From Undibacterium pigrum (GTDB lineage: Bacteria > Pseudomonadota > Gammaproteobacteria > Burkholderiales > Burkholderiaceae_D), in NCBI RefSeq assembly GCF_003201815.1, contig NZ_QJKB01000001.1:620001-684000 (forward strand): a DNA stretch of 64,000 bases, written 5' to 3'. Shown piece by piece: positions 54,898-63,851 of the stretch (positions are counted from its first letter, which is position 1; the number at the start of each line of letters is the position of its first letter). The position numbers and the translations under genes are program-made. The notes under the pieces are model-generated. The model was given only the letters and a program-made list of their open reading frames with translations. It had not been told where the DNA came from and ran no database searches.

Positions 54898-55871
54898 CAG
54901 CTTACTCCTTGCATATACCAATGGGCTGCGCCCAGCAGGGCAAGCTGGCCAGGTTCTATCAGATAGACAGCACAATTTTCTACTACGGCACGCATCACAC
55001 CCTTATTCAAAAAACGATTTCTGAATTCGCTTTTTTGTAGTAGTTCAGTGATTTGCATGGGTACACCGCCCGTCAGGTAGACTGCCTGTGCCCCGTAGTA
55101 AATCGCCATGTCGCCAAGCAGGCTGCCCAGCATGGCGCAAAATATCTCTACGGCTTCCTTGGCAATGGCATCTTGCCCTGCGATGGCGGCAGTCGTTACC
55201 TCAGCAGCTTGCTGCAGAATAGCTGCTTTACCCTGTATAAGCGCGATTGTGCGATACAGACGCAACAAGCCAGGACCAGACAAGAACATTTCATTATCAA
55301 CGTGGGGCGTCGATTTCCAGCATTGCGCCAGCAACAAGGCCTCACGCGGATTGCCCGCCGCCAGTGCTGCATGTCCCGCTTCTGTCGCCAGTATGGAGGA
55401 GGGTGGCCCAGGCAGCCAGACTGCTGCACCCAGACCTGTTCCCGGACCCACCACAAGCACAGGGCCAGCAGGCCTTTCTGCATGGCCTTGATTGAGAATA
55501 ATCGCATCCGCCGGTTTGATGAGCGGTACTGACCAGGCGAGTGCCGCAAAATCATTGAGGAAGCGCAGTTGCGCAAGCCCACTATCCTGCATGGTTTGCT
55601 TGTAAGAGACTGGCCAGGGCAAATTGCTATTACGCACATGGTCTGCTTCTATCACACCGGCAATGGCGATGCTGGCATGGCTGAATGACTGTCGCGTTAT
55701 TTCACGATAGGTGCAAATAATCTCTGCCAGACTGGCAAAATCTGTACAGGCAAAGCGATGATAGTCCCTGAGTTCCACTTCACCATGGACATTCAGCACG
55801 GTGATGGCAAAACGCGCATGAGTGCCCCCTATATCAGCGACAAGCAATTGACTGTATGACAGACCAGTCAT
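54897..55871 (-). CDS. glk: Glucokinase (Glk family)
   Basis: About 324 residues. Phosphate-binding LLVADIGGTHARFAI, FLNDFAALAWSVP, VVGPGTGLGAAVW, ATEAGHAALA and VYLTGGV identify the bacterial glucokinase class (not ROK). I begin at ATG 55871, one base after the GH31 stop. In a glycan operon next to a GH31 alpha-glucosidase it would phosphorylate released glucose. Confidence 0.92.
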   Translation of the reverse strand: MTGLSYSQLLVADIGGTHARFAITVLNVHGEVELRDYHRFACTDFASLAEIICTYREITRQSFSHASIAIAGVIEADHVRNSNLPWPVSYKQTMQDSGLAQLRFLNDFAALAWSVPLIKPADAIILNQGHAERPAGPVLVVGPGTGLGAAVWLPGPPSSILATEAGHAALAAGNPREALLLAQCWKSTPHVDNEMFLSGPGLLRLYRTIALIQGKAAILQQAAEVTTAAIAGQDAIAKEAVEIFCAMLGSLLGDMAIYYGAQAVYLTGGVPMQITELLQKSEFRNRFLNKGVMRAVVENCAVYLIEPGQLALLGAAHWYMQGVS

Positions 55872-55872
55872 C

Positions 55873-58317
55873 TCAATACCTGAGCGTGATTTTTTCGGCA
55901 CTGTTGGCGATCGTCACAGCGGGTAAATTCAGATCTTTGTATCCCTTGCCGAGAAAGCCAACAGTATGCACTTGTACGGGTAGGGGCTTGCCATTCAACT
56001 CTACATTGTTGATATCATGAAATCCGTGCAAGAGGATTTGCAGCTTACGGAATTTGGATACATATTTTCCATCTACGGCATCGAATTGTATTTCCTTGCG
56101 CTGAGGTATAAAGCTGATCTGACGTTTGTAGTAATCGCCGTTCTGGTAAGCATAGGTTTTACCGTCATCTTCGTAATAGCTGATGCTGTTTCCCTGTTGT
56201 CCGTGATACACGTGGATGAACAAAGTGTCCTCTGGTTGTTGTGCCGTGCTTTGCACCAGTGACTGCATTGGTACGATGCTGCCTGCCTTGACATAGACTG
56301 GTAAGCGCTCCAGTTGCAACTCCAGGGCCTTGGCTTGTTTGCCATGTTCCAGCTTATCGCTATACAAATCGTACCAGTCGCCCTGAGGCAGGTAGAGGCG
56401 GCCAAATTCCTTGTTGCTGGTGAAAGGCGCAATCAGGAAAGCATCGCCAAACATATACTGGTTTTGATAATGCCTGCTGTAGACCTGTTCATCATGGGTG
56501 TAATCTATCGCCAGTGAGCGCATGACGGGTAAGCCAGAGGTGCTGGCCTGGTAAAAACTTGAATACAGATAAGGCATGAGGCGGTAGCGCAAATTAATGT
56601 AATTGCGGCTGATGTTGAGCACACCCTCGCCATAAGTCCATGGCTCGGAAGAGCGGCTGTCACTGGCTGCATGATTGCGGAAGTAGGGCGTGAAAGCACC
56701 TATCTGCATCCAGCGTGCATACAGACCAGGTGTGGGCGTGCCGGTGAAGCCACCGATGTCCATGCCGGTAAATGGCATGCCACTCAGACCCAGGCTATTG
56801 AGCAGGCGTACCCCGAGCAGCATATGATCCTCATCTGCTGTATTGTCGCCAGTCCAGATCGCCGCATAGCGCTGCAAGCCCGCATATCCTGAGCGTGACA
56901 AGGTGAAGGGGCGTTCTCCCGTCGCCAGCTTCATGCCTTCATGACTGGCCCTGGCCATTTCCAATGCATATACATTGCGACCCTGCTTGTGGGTGGTGAG
57001 GTGTCCATCATAATCGAAGAGTATATTATTGGGCATTTTCTGGCCCCAGGTGGATATCTCATTCATGTCATTCCATATGCCCGCAACACCTTGCTTGACA
57101 TAACTGGCGACTTCAGCCTGCCACCAGGCACGGGTCGCAGGGCGGGTAAAGTCAGGGAAATACACCCAGCCAGGCCATACTTCGCCAGAATACGGCGTGC
57201 CATCGGCATAACGCAAATATACATTTTGCTGTAGACCACGCGCATAGGTGGCATAGCCTGGATCTATCTTGATGCCAGGATCAACTATCACGGTGGTTTT
57301 AAAGCCCAGTGCGGCCAGCTTGTCTGTCATCGCCCTGGGGTTGGGGAATGCCTGTTTGTCCCAACTGAATACCCGGTAGCCATCCATGTAGTGGATGTCA
57401 AGGGTGATGCCGTCTGCCGGGATTTTCTTTTCGCGCAGGGTATTTGCTATCCGCATCACTTCTGCTTCTGGATAATAAGACCAGCGGTTTTGTTGATAGC
57501 CCAGGCTCCATAAAGGGGGCAAAGGCATACGTCCGGTCAGGTCTGTATAGGCACTGATAATGTCGGTCACGCTGGGCTGGAAAATAAAATAATAATTAAG
57601 CTCACCACCCTGAGCAGAGAACGAAGAAAAACGCCGGTTGCTGGCCCCAAAATTGAAATCAGTCTGGTAGCTGTTATCGAAAAATATTCCATAACTTAGG
57701 CCATGATGTATGCCGATGTAAAAAGGAATACTCGCATACAAGGGATCGGTATCTCCAGTATAGCGAAACGCATCGGTATTCCAGTTGGTGTAGGCACTGC
57801 CACGCCTGTCGAGATTGCCGGTTTTTTCACCCAGTCCGATAAAACGCTCACCCTCTTGCAAACTCTTGTAGCTGCTGACTTCATCACCTATCCATGCATT
57901 CGACAAGCCAGCTTCATCCTGGTTGATGAGCATGCCATCCGGTGTTTCAAAGCGCACAGAAAATGGCCGCTTCTGTATCTGTACCTGTAATGCGGCTGTC
58001 TTCAGGAGCAACTTGTCTTCCAGTTCGGTGAGCTGAAAATCCGTTTCGCCAGGCTTGCCTATGACGGCATAAGAAAAATCCGGCCCCAAGGCTTTCTTGT
58101 CCATACGCACCCGTATCACGCCTGGTGAAAATACCGTCAGCGCGACATGGGCATGCTCGGTTGCTATGCTCACACCGTCGACATTGCGCGTGAAAGATGT
58201 CAGCTTGCCTGCCTGTATGACGGGCTGGGCAGAGGCCTGATTCAAATCCAGCAACAGGCAGGCACTGCATAGCAGGATAGACAAGGCAGTTTTTAGATGG
58301 AGCATTTTTCCTTGCAT
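55873..58317 (-). CDS. GH31 alpha-glucosidase, exported
   Basis: 814 residues with signal peptide (~1-30). GH31 core with nucleophile Asp in GIWNDMNEIS and acid/base Asp in AIWTGDNTADEDHM, plus YQQNRWSYYPEAEVMRIANTLREKK. Start could be 58317 or ATG 58305. Besides starch fragments, such enzymes can remove the glucose cap of immature high-mannose N-glycans, a good fit to this locus. Alpha-xylosidase is an alternative. It is 11 bases after the GH2 gene. Confidence 0.92.
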   Translation of the reverse strand: MQGKMLHLKTALSILLCSACLLLDLNQASAQPVIQAGKLTSFTRNVDGVSIATEHAHVALTVFSPGVIRVRMDKKALGPDFSYAVIGKPGETDFQLTELEDKLLLKTAALQVQIQKRPFSVRFETPDGMLINQDEAGLSNAWIGDEVSSYKSLQEGERFIGLGEKTGNLDRRGSAYTNWNTDAFRYTGDTDPLYASIPFYIGIHHGLSYGIFFDNSYQTDFNFGASNRRFSSFSAQGGELNYYFIFQPSVTDIISAYTDLTGRMPLPPLWSLGYQQNRWSYYPEAEVMRIANTLREKKIPADGITLDIHYMDGYRVFSWDKQAFPNPRAMTDKLAALGFKTTVIVDPGIKIDPGYATYARGLQQNVYLRYADGTPYSGEVWPGWVYFPDFTRPATRAWWQAEVASYVKQGVAGIWNDMNEISTWGQKMPNNILFDYDGHLTTHKQGRNVYALEMARASHEGMKLATGERPFTLSRSGYAGLQRYAAIWTGDNTADEDHMLLGVRLLNSLGLSGMPFTGMDIGGFTGTPTPGLYARWMQIGAFTPYFRNHAASDSRSSEPWTYGEGVLNISRNYINLRYRLMPYLYSSFYQASTSGLPVMRSLAIDYTHDEQVYSRHYQNQYMFGDAFLIAPFTSNKEFGRLYLPQGDWYDLYSDKLEHGKQAKALELQLERLPVYVKAGSIVPMQSLVQSTAQQPEDTLFIHVYHGQQGNSISYYEDDGKTYAYQNGDYYKRQISFIPQRKEIQFDAVDGKYVSKFRKLQILLHGFHDINNVELNGKPLPVQVHTVGFLGKGYKDLNLPAVTIANSAEKITLRY

Positions 58318-58328
58318 ATGATTTCTCT

Positions 58329-60998
58329 TTAATGGGACGTAGCTAATTGGGCCAGATGACGTATGCGCAGGCTGGCACGCAGAATAGCCAGGCTTTGCTT
58401 GCTATCCAGGCGCAGGGAGATGCTTTCACCAGGCAGCAAGCTCAGAGCATTGTCCGACAAGTGGTGTTGATGGCCGCCAAAATCCAGCCAGACAGCACGG
58501 GCCAGCTTGTCAGTCTGCAAGTCCAGGCGATAATGATCGGCTTCGGCAACTATGGTCGCTACCAGCCCCGGGTCGGGCAATTGCATGAGTTTGGATGGCA
58601 GCAGATAGGCAATGCTGCGGGCGATGCTTTTGCCATCTTTCATTAACTCGACCACGACATAGGTAGTTTTCGCATCTGTTGCGGCTGGCAAATCTGCATC
58701 CTTGATTTGCGCCAGCTCCATGGCGCAGTTGGCAGGCAGCTTGAGTGGCTGGGTTTCATCACGCAAGACCTTGCCATGCACGTCCATGATGCGCATTCGC
58801 CATGCCAGGTTTTGCTCATGCTGCAAATCGGATATCGCACTCAGGCGGGTGATGCCCTTGTCATGCAAAGCGGCAATGGTCAGGGGAGCGAAGAATCGCC
58901 TGGCATGAAAATGCAAAGCCTTCCAGTGGCCAAAATAATCGATGCTGGACCATGAGGCACCGGGCCATACGTCATTCAACTGCCAGTACAGCGAACCCAT
59001 GGTGCGAGGCATGCTGCTGCGGTGATGCAGGGATGCCATCTCTATACCTTCTGCCTGCATCAACTGGCTCAGGTAAATAAAGTCAGCAAAATCTTTTGGT
59101 TCGTGATAATTAGCGCGTATGTAGAGCAGCAAACGCTGATTGCCATCACCGGCCAGAAACTTTTGGTGGGCGCGGATCAGCGGACCATCTATTTTTTGTT
59201 CACTACGTGGCGCAAAGGCATCGACCGTGCTTTGTACCGGCCAGGCTTGCAAGCCAAATTCCGACATGAACCTGGGTGTTTCGGATAGGTAAGCTTCGAC
59301 TGGCTGCGAACCGGCCCATACATCCCAGTAGTGCTTGTCACCATTGTTACTATCATTCGCCTTGTCAGCAAAGTCGTTGCTGGGTGAGCTGGACCAGTAA
59401 GGGACACCTGCACCATACAGCGCGACCTGTTCACGCAAATCCTTGCCAAACAGAGCGACATAGCCTGCCCAGACATGCTCGGCAAAAATCGGATTTTCTT
59501 CCCTGAGTTTTTTGCCTATTCCCCAATCCTTCCAGGCGGTTTCTTCTTCATTATTGCCGCACCATAGCACGATACTGGGGTGGGAACGCAAGCGCAATAA
59601 CTGGTCCTTAGCCTCGGCGACGACATTCTCACGGAATTTTTTATCGTAGGCAGGGACTACGCCACCACCAAACATGAAATCTTGCCAGAGCATCAGGCCC
59701 ATTTCATCTGCCATGTCGTAAAATGCATCGCTTTCATAGTAACCGCCACCCCATAGCCGTAACATATTCATGTTGGCGTCTTTGGCTGACTGCAAAATCG
59801 CGCGCATCTGTTCAGGCTTGACGCGGTTGGGAAGCATATCGAAAGGGATCAAATTGGCCCCTTTGGCGAATACAGGAATTCCATTGATGACAAAGCCAAA
59901 TGATTGCCCCCATTGATCTTTGTTGCGGCGCAATTCAATCTCGCGCAAGCCCGTGCGTTTTTTTACTTCAGCTATCAGTTGCTTGTTCTTTTTCAGGCTA
60001 AGGTCGAAACTGTACAGAGCTTGCTCACCCATGCCATGTGGATACCAGCGACGTGGATTTTCTATCTGTAGTGGCAGCGAAATCTGGTTCTGGCCCTTTT
60101 TGACGCTGGCCTGCAAGCTTTTCGATACAAGCAGCTTACCGTCCGGGTCTGAGATGTGCAGTTCCAGATCAAGTTGCGCATCTTTATCGGCTTGCACTTC
60201 AAGCCGTGCTTGCAACTCTGCACTTTGTGCATGCAGTCGGTCTTGCTGTATATGGAAATCCCGTAGCAGGATATCGTCATAGCTGATAATTTTTACGCTG
60301 CGCCAGATACCGGCAGTGACATAGCGTGGTCCCCAGTCCCAGCCATAATGATAACCAGGCTTGCGGGCAAAATTGCCTGTCATGGCATCGCGTGGCTCAT
60401 CACCAAAAGGGGATGGGTAGTTGCCCGCCAGTTTGATGGGCATGGCTTGTACTTGTGGCAGCAGCCTTTGTATGGGGGAATGCAGAATGATTTTCAATTC
60501 ATTCTGGCGCTTTTTTAGCAGGTTTTTTGCAGGTAATACCCAGCGCCGGAAGGCATTGTCTGTCGCAGCAATCTTCTTGCCATTCAAGTAGATATCTGCA
60601 AAAGTATCCAGTCCTTCAAATACCAGATCCTGGTGTTTTGATTTCAGTACTTTTTTATCCAGATCAAATTCAAGCTTGTATTCCCAGCCTGCATTGCCTA
60701 TCCATTGCAAAGCCGCTTCGGCATCGCCAACATATGGGTCGTCAATCAATTGATGCGCCAGTAACTCCGTGTGGACATGGCCTGGCACTTGTGCTGCATG
60801 CCATTGAGTGGCCTTGGCTTGCTGAGCGGCGGCGGGGTCGCCGGGAAGCAGGCGAAAATTCCAGTTGCCGGATAATTCCTCAATGCGTGTGGTGACGGCC
60901 TCGGCTTGTGCGGGCATGAACAGGCTGGACGAGGCCGCCAGTAAGGCCAGACAAGTGTTGTGCATAAATCGCCTGAAGGAATAGCCGGATGTGTTCAT
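58329..60998 (-). CDS. GH2 beta-mannosidase, exported
   Basis: About 889 residues from ATG 60998 (TTG 61010 is also open). Signal peptide ~1-33. Jelly-roll and immunoglobulin-like GH2 domains precede the TIM barrel with acid/base Glu in WCGNNEEETAW and nucleophile Glu in FMSEFGLQAWP, the latter typical for beta-mannosidases. It would cleave the Man-beta-1,4-GlcNAc core bond of N-glycans. Confidence 0.94.
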   Translation of the reverse strand: MNTSGYSFRRFMHNTCLALLAASSSLFMPAQAEAVTTRIEELSGNWNFRLLPGDPAAAQQAKATQWHAAQVPGHVHTELLAHQLIDDPYVGDAEAALQWIGNAGWEYKLEFDLDKKVLKSKHQDLVFEGLDTFADIYLNGKKIAATDNAFRRWVLPAKNLLKKRQNELKIILHSPIQRLLPQVQAMPIKLAGNYPSPFGDEPRDAMTGNFARKPGYHYGWDWGPRYVTAGIWRSVKIISYDDILLRDFHIQQDRLHAQSAELQARLEVQADKDAQLDLELHISDPDGKLLVSKSLQASVKKGQNQISLPLQIENPRRWYPHGMGEQALYSFDLSLKKNKQLIAEVKKRTGLREIELRRNKDQWGQSFGFVINGIPVFAKGANLIPFDMLPNRVKPEQMRAILQSAKDANMNMLRLWGGGYYESDAFYDMADEMGLMLWQDFMFGGGVVPAYDKKFRENVVAEAKDQLLRLRSHPSIVLWCGNNEEETAWKDWGIGKKLREENPIFAEHVWAGYVALFGKDLREQVALYGAGVPYWSSSPSNDFADKANDSNNGDKHYWDVWAGSQPVEAYLSETPRFMSEFGLQAWPVQSTVDAFAPRSEQKIDGPLIRAHQKFLAGDGNQRLLLYIRANYHEPKDFADFIYLSQLMQAEGIEMASLHHRSSMPRTMGSLYWQLNDVWPGASWSSIDYFGHWKALHFHARRFFAPLTIAALHDKGITRLSAISDLQHEQNLAWRMRIMDVHGKVLRDETQPLKLPANCAMELAQIKDADLPAATDAKTTYVVVELMKDGKSIARSIAYLLPSKLMQLPDPGLVATIVAEADHYRLDLQTDKLARAVWLDFGGHQHHLSDNALSLLPGESISLRLDSKQSLAILRASLRIRHLAQLATSH

Positions 60999-61109
60999 AT
61001 TGAAATCCAATGATGAAAGGAGTGAGGGAGGATTGGCCCGGTTAAATAGACGCCTGCCACGTGAAAATGGCAGGCGTTACCGCGAGTCCATGCGCTTACA
61101 TTGCTCAGC

Positions 61110-63002
61110 TTACTTTTGCACTGCGCCTGAAGCTCGGATGATACTGCGCTGTATGGCGCTATGCCTGCCGTCAGGGCTGACCGTAAGCACTTGTAAGAGC
61201 CTATCCTGGCCTGGCTTGACCTTTACCACTAGCGGTCGAAGATACCGAGCCGAGCTGGTATTGGGGACTGTGCCGTCAAGGGTGTAATACATTTTGCTGC
61301 CCGCCACAGGCGAGTCCAGGCTCAGGGTATGTGTTTTATCTGTCGCATTGATTTGTTCCGGCAGGCCAGTTGGGCGGGGTATGCGGTATGCCAGCCCGGC
61401 TTGTTGCAATCTGGGATAGTGGGCGCCCAGCCTCTTTGTAAAGCTGGCATATTCCTTCCCTTGTTGTGCAGTCCATGCGACTTCTGACATTGCCAACAGA
61501 CGGGGAAATGTCATGTATTCAATCATCTCGGGCTTGCTCAGGTATTCAGTCCAGATATTGGCTTGTAGGCCCTTGATATGACGCTGTTCTTCGCTGTTGA
61601 GTATGGCAGGTATGGGATTGTAGGCATACACTTTTTCTATACCCAGTTCACCGCTCAACTCCCATGACTCTTGTTCTTTTGGCCCTTGACCCGCATCAAA
61701 ATAGCAGTGACTGGTTGGACTCATTATCACATCATGGCCTTGCCTGGCTGCCGCGATGCCTCCATCTTCGCCACGCCAGGACATGACGGTGGCGTTGGGT
61801 GCCAGACCACCTTCCAGTATTTCATCCCAGCCTATCAGGCGCTTGCCTTTGCTGTTGATGAATTTTTCTATCCGGCGTATGAACCAGCTTTGTAATTCTT
61901 CTTCATTTTTCAAACCTTCGCGGCGCATGACATCCTGCGCAAGTGCACTGTTTTTCCAGCGTGTCTTGGGGACTTCATCTCCACCTATATGCAGGTACTG
62001 ACCAGGGAACAAGGCCATGACTTCGGTCAGCACGTTTTCAAGGAAATGAAAGGTCGCTTCACTTGGACAATAAATATCGTCAAATATCCCCCAATTTGTC
62101 GCTACCTCGAATGGCCCGGGTGTGCAGGCCAGCTCAGGGTAGGCCGCCAGGGCCGCCTGGGCATGGCCGGGTAATTCTATTTCTGGCACCACCGTTGTAT
62201 GGCGGGCGGCAGCATAGGAAACGACTTCCTTGATCTGTTCCTGGGTATAAAAACCGCCATAGGGCTTGCCATCACCAATATAAGGTTCTACATGGCGTTT
62301 TAGCGTGCTTTCCTTACGCCAGCCACCTACCTCGGTTAGTTTGGGATAGGTTTTGATTTCTATGCGCCATCCCTGATCTTCAGTCAGATGCCAGTGGAAA
62401 GTATTCATTTTGTAGAACGCCATCTGATCGAGGAATTTCTTGATAAATTCTACCGATACCATATGCCGCCCGACATCCAGATGCATGCCTCGCCAGGAAA
62501 ATCGGGGGCTGTCTGTAATGTTGACCGTGCGTAAATGCGTAAGCGCACCTGCCTTGACAGGCAGCATCTGCAACAAGGTTTGCATGCCATAAAATTGACC
62601 AGTGATTGAGCCTGTTAACGCTATGGAACGTGGATTGATCGCCAGGGTATAGGTTTCATCCTGATTTTTCAGGTTTGCTGCAGGAGCTTCAGTTTTTAAC
62701 TGCAGATAGTTGCTATCGGACTTATCTGGCGATCTTGCCAGTACGGGCAGTCTAAAACCCAGCGTCTGCTGCAGTCTGTCATTCAATAGACTTGCGTTCG
62801 ACAAGGTTGCTGTGTCACTGGCGAACAGGCGGGTTTTATTAGACAGGCTAAAACTGCCTTGCCCCATTTGTTGATTGGCCGGTTTGGGAATAATTGCCAG
62901 TTCGACGGACTTGTTAACTGTTTTTTTTGCCTCACCTGCAAATGAGTTGGCACAGAAGATACCACCGCAAAGTGCCAGAACTGCCAAAACCTGGTAGGAC
63001 AT
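61110..63002 (-). CDS. GH20 beta-N-acetylhexosaminidase, exported
   Basis: 630 residues with signal peptide ~1-23. GH20b-type N-terminal domain, then a TIM barrel with WRGMHLDVGRH, FHWHLTEDQGWRIEI and the catalytic Asp-Glu pair in LHIGGDEVPKTRW, and a C-terminal beta domain. GGAG precedes the ATG by about eight bases. It removes beta-linked GlcNAc, completing breakdown of the chitobiose core. First gene of the minus-strand glycan operon; candidate LacI operators lie upstream. Confidence 0.95.
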   Translation of the reverse strand: MSYQVLAVLALCGGIFCANSFAGEAKKTVNKSVELAIIPKPANQQMGQGSFSLSNKTRLFASDTATLSNASLLNDRLQQTLGFRLPVLARSPDKSDSNYLQLKTEAPAANLKNQDETYTLAINPRSIALTGSITGQFYGMQTLLQMLPVKAGALTHLRTVNITDSPRFSWRGMHLDVGRHMVSVEFIKKFLDQMAFYKMNTFHWHLTEDQGWRIEIKTYPKLTEVGGWRKESTLKRHVEPYIGDGKPYGGFYTQEQIKEVVSYAAARHTTVVPEIELPGHAQAALAAYPELACTPGPFEVATNWGIFDDIYCPSEATFHFLENVLTEVMALFPGQYLHIGGDEVPKTRWKNSALAQDVMRREGLKNEEELQSWFIRRIEKFINSKGKRLIGWDEILEGGLAPNATVMSWRGEDGGIAAARQGHDVIMSPTSHCYFDAGQGPKEQESWELSGELGIEKVYAYNPIPAILNSEEQRHIKGLQANIWTEYLSKPEMIEYMTFPRLLAMSEVAWTAQQGKEYASFTKRLGAHYPRLQQAGLAYRIPRPTGLPEQINATDKTHTLSLDSPVAGSKMYYTLDGTVPNTSSARYLRPLVVKVKPGQDRLLQVLTVSPDGRHSAIQRSIIRASGAVQK

Positions 63003-63154
63003 TATGGGACTCCAATCAAGCTGAAAGATCAGGTCCTTGATATTGAAATCACATCAAGGACTCATACTCAAAATAAATATGCCGGGGCTAGATGTGTTTG
63101 TGCATGGAAAAATGCAGAGCAAGATTTTTATGCATCCTCATGGTCTCTGTGGCC

Positions 63155-63189
63155 TGGTTTAGTCATGGTTTAATCATGGTTTAATAAAC
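63155..63189. repeat. Three tandem 11-bp repeats containing a perfect GTTTA-N-TAAAC palindrome
   Basis: TGGTTTAGTCA, TGGTTTAATCA and TGGTTTAATAA follow one another without gaps, and the last one extends to GTTTAATAAAC at 63179-63189. Eleven bases is about one helical turn, so repressor subunits would lie on one DNA face. About 180 bases upstream of the GH20 start. Confidence 0.7.
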
Positions 63190-63307
63190 GCAAAGGTGCT
63201 GTTTTTTGCCATCTTTTGCGTGCATCTGGCTTTTTTCTTGATGATATTTATATCGTGACAAATTATTTACTTCAATTAAATCCCCAAAAAGCGTGTTTGT
63301 TTATAAA

Positions 63308-63318
63308 GTTCACTAAAC
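63308..63318. promoter_or_regulatory. Candidate LacI operator (10 of 11)
   Basis: GTTCACTAAAC matches GTTTA-N-TAAAC except for one base. It is one of several copies in this divergent region. Confidence 0.4.
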
Positions 63319-63574
63319 AAAGAGCGGCTCATTCGATAGGTTTACTGACTTGCAGTATTTTTGGTGTCGTGCAGGCTTGTCCAAGGCTGCATGATTCAAG
63401 TCTGTCGTGCGGATAAAACAGTAAAGACACGATTTCTTGCTATTTCTTTTCCAAAAAAGCGTATCGCGCGTCTCGGCTTGATACCTGTCTATGGGGCGCA
63501 AGCTGAGCCTGAGGATTTGAGCTTTTTGTGTCCGGTAAATGTGGCGGAATCGCCACACGCCTCTTGTGAGTTTC

Positions 63575-63585
63575 GTTTACTAATC
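63575..63585. promoter_or_regulatory. Candidate LacI operator (10 of 11)
   Basis: GTTTACTAATC matches GTTTA-N-TAAAC except for one base, and a further CTAAAC arm follows at 63589-63594. Confidence 0.4.
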
Positions 63586-63697
63586 AAACTAAACTTCAGC
63601 CTAATTTTGAAATCTTGTTTCAGTGCCGTATTTTCTTTTGTATAAACATCTCTGGGTGCAATGCGCTGCCCAACGACATACGGAATCGTTTTATGTC

Positions 63698-63708
63698 GTT
63701 TAGTAAAT
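63698..63708. promoter_or_regulatory. Candidate LacI operator (10 of 11) upstream of the right-edge gene
   Basis: GTTTAGTAAAT, differing from the palindrome at the final base, about 145 bases before the ATG at 63852. This is the same spacing as the perfect copy before lacI. Confidence 0.45.
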
Positions 63709-63851
63709 CGTCGGGACTCTCACTAATTTGCGTTGCAGGCAAATTGGGAAAGCGAACAGTTGCGAAAGGTAACCGCCTGTTCCACGAATGAAGAGAACCC
63801 TGCCAGCGCCATATAAAAAGCCCGTCGTTGGGCACAAACCAGGAGACATAC

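Larger units (their letters stand above)
63003..63851. other. 850-base divergent regulatory region of the glycan locus
   Basis: No convincing gene. It contains the three 11-base direct repeats with a perfect palindrome (63155-63189), three further near matches to GTTTA-N-TAAAC (63308-63318, 63575-63585, 63698-63708), and a small hairpin GTGGCG/CGCCAC at 63541-63556. Promoters for the GH20 operon and for the gene at 63852 must lie here. Confidence 0.6.

Noticed and set aside
63216..63645. Short plus-strand open frames in the 850-base gap before the right-edge gene
   Set aside because: No ribosome-binding sites, no recognisable protein, and they run through the repeat and operator-like sequences.
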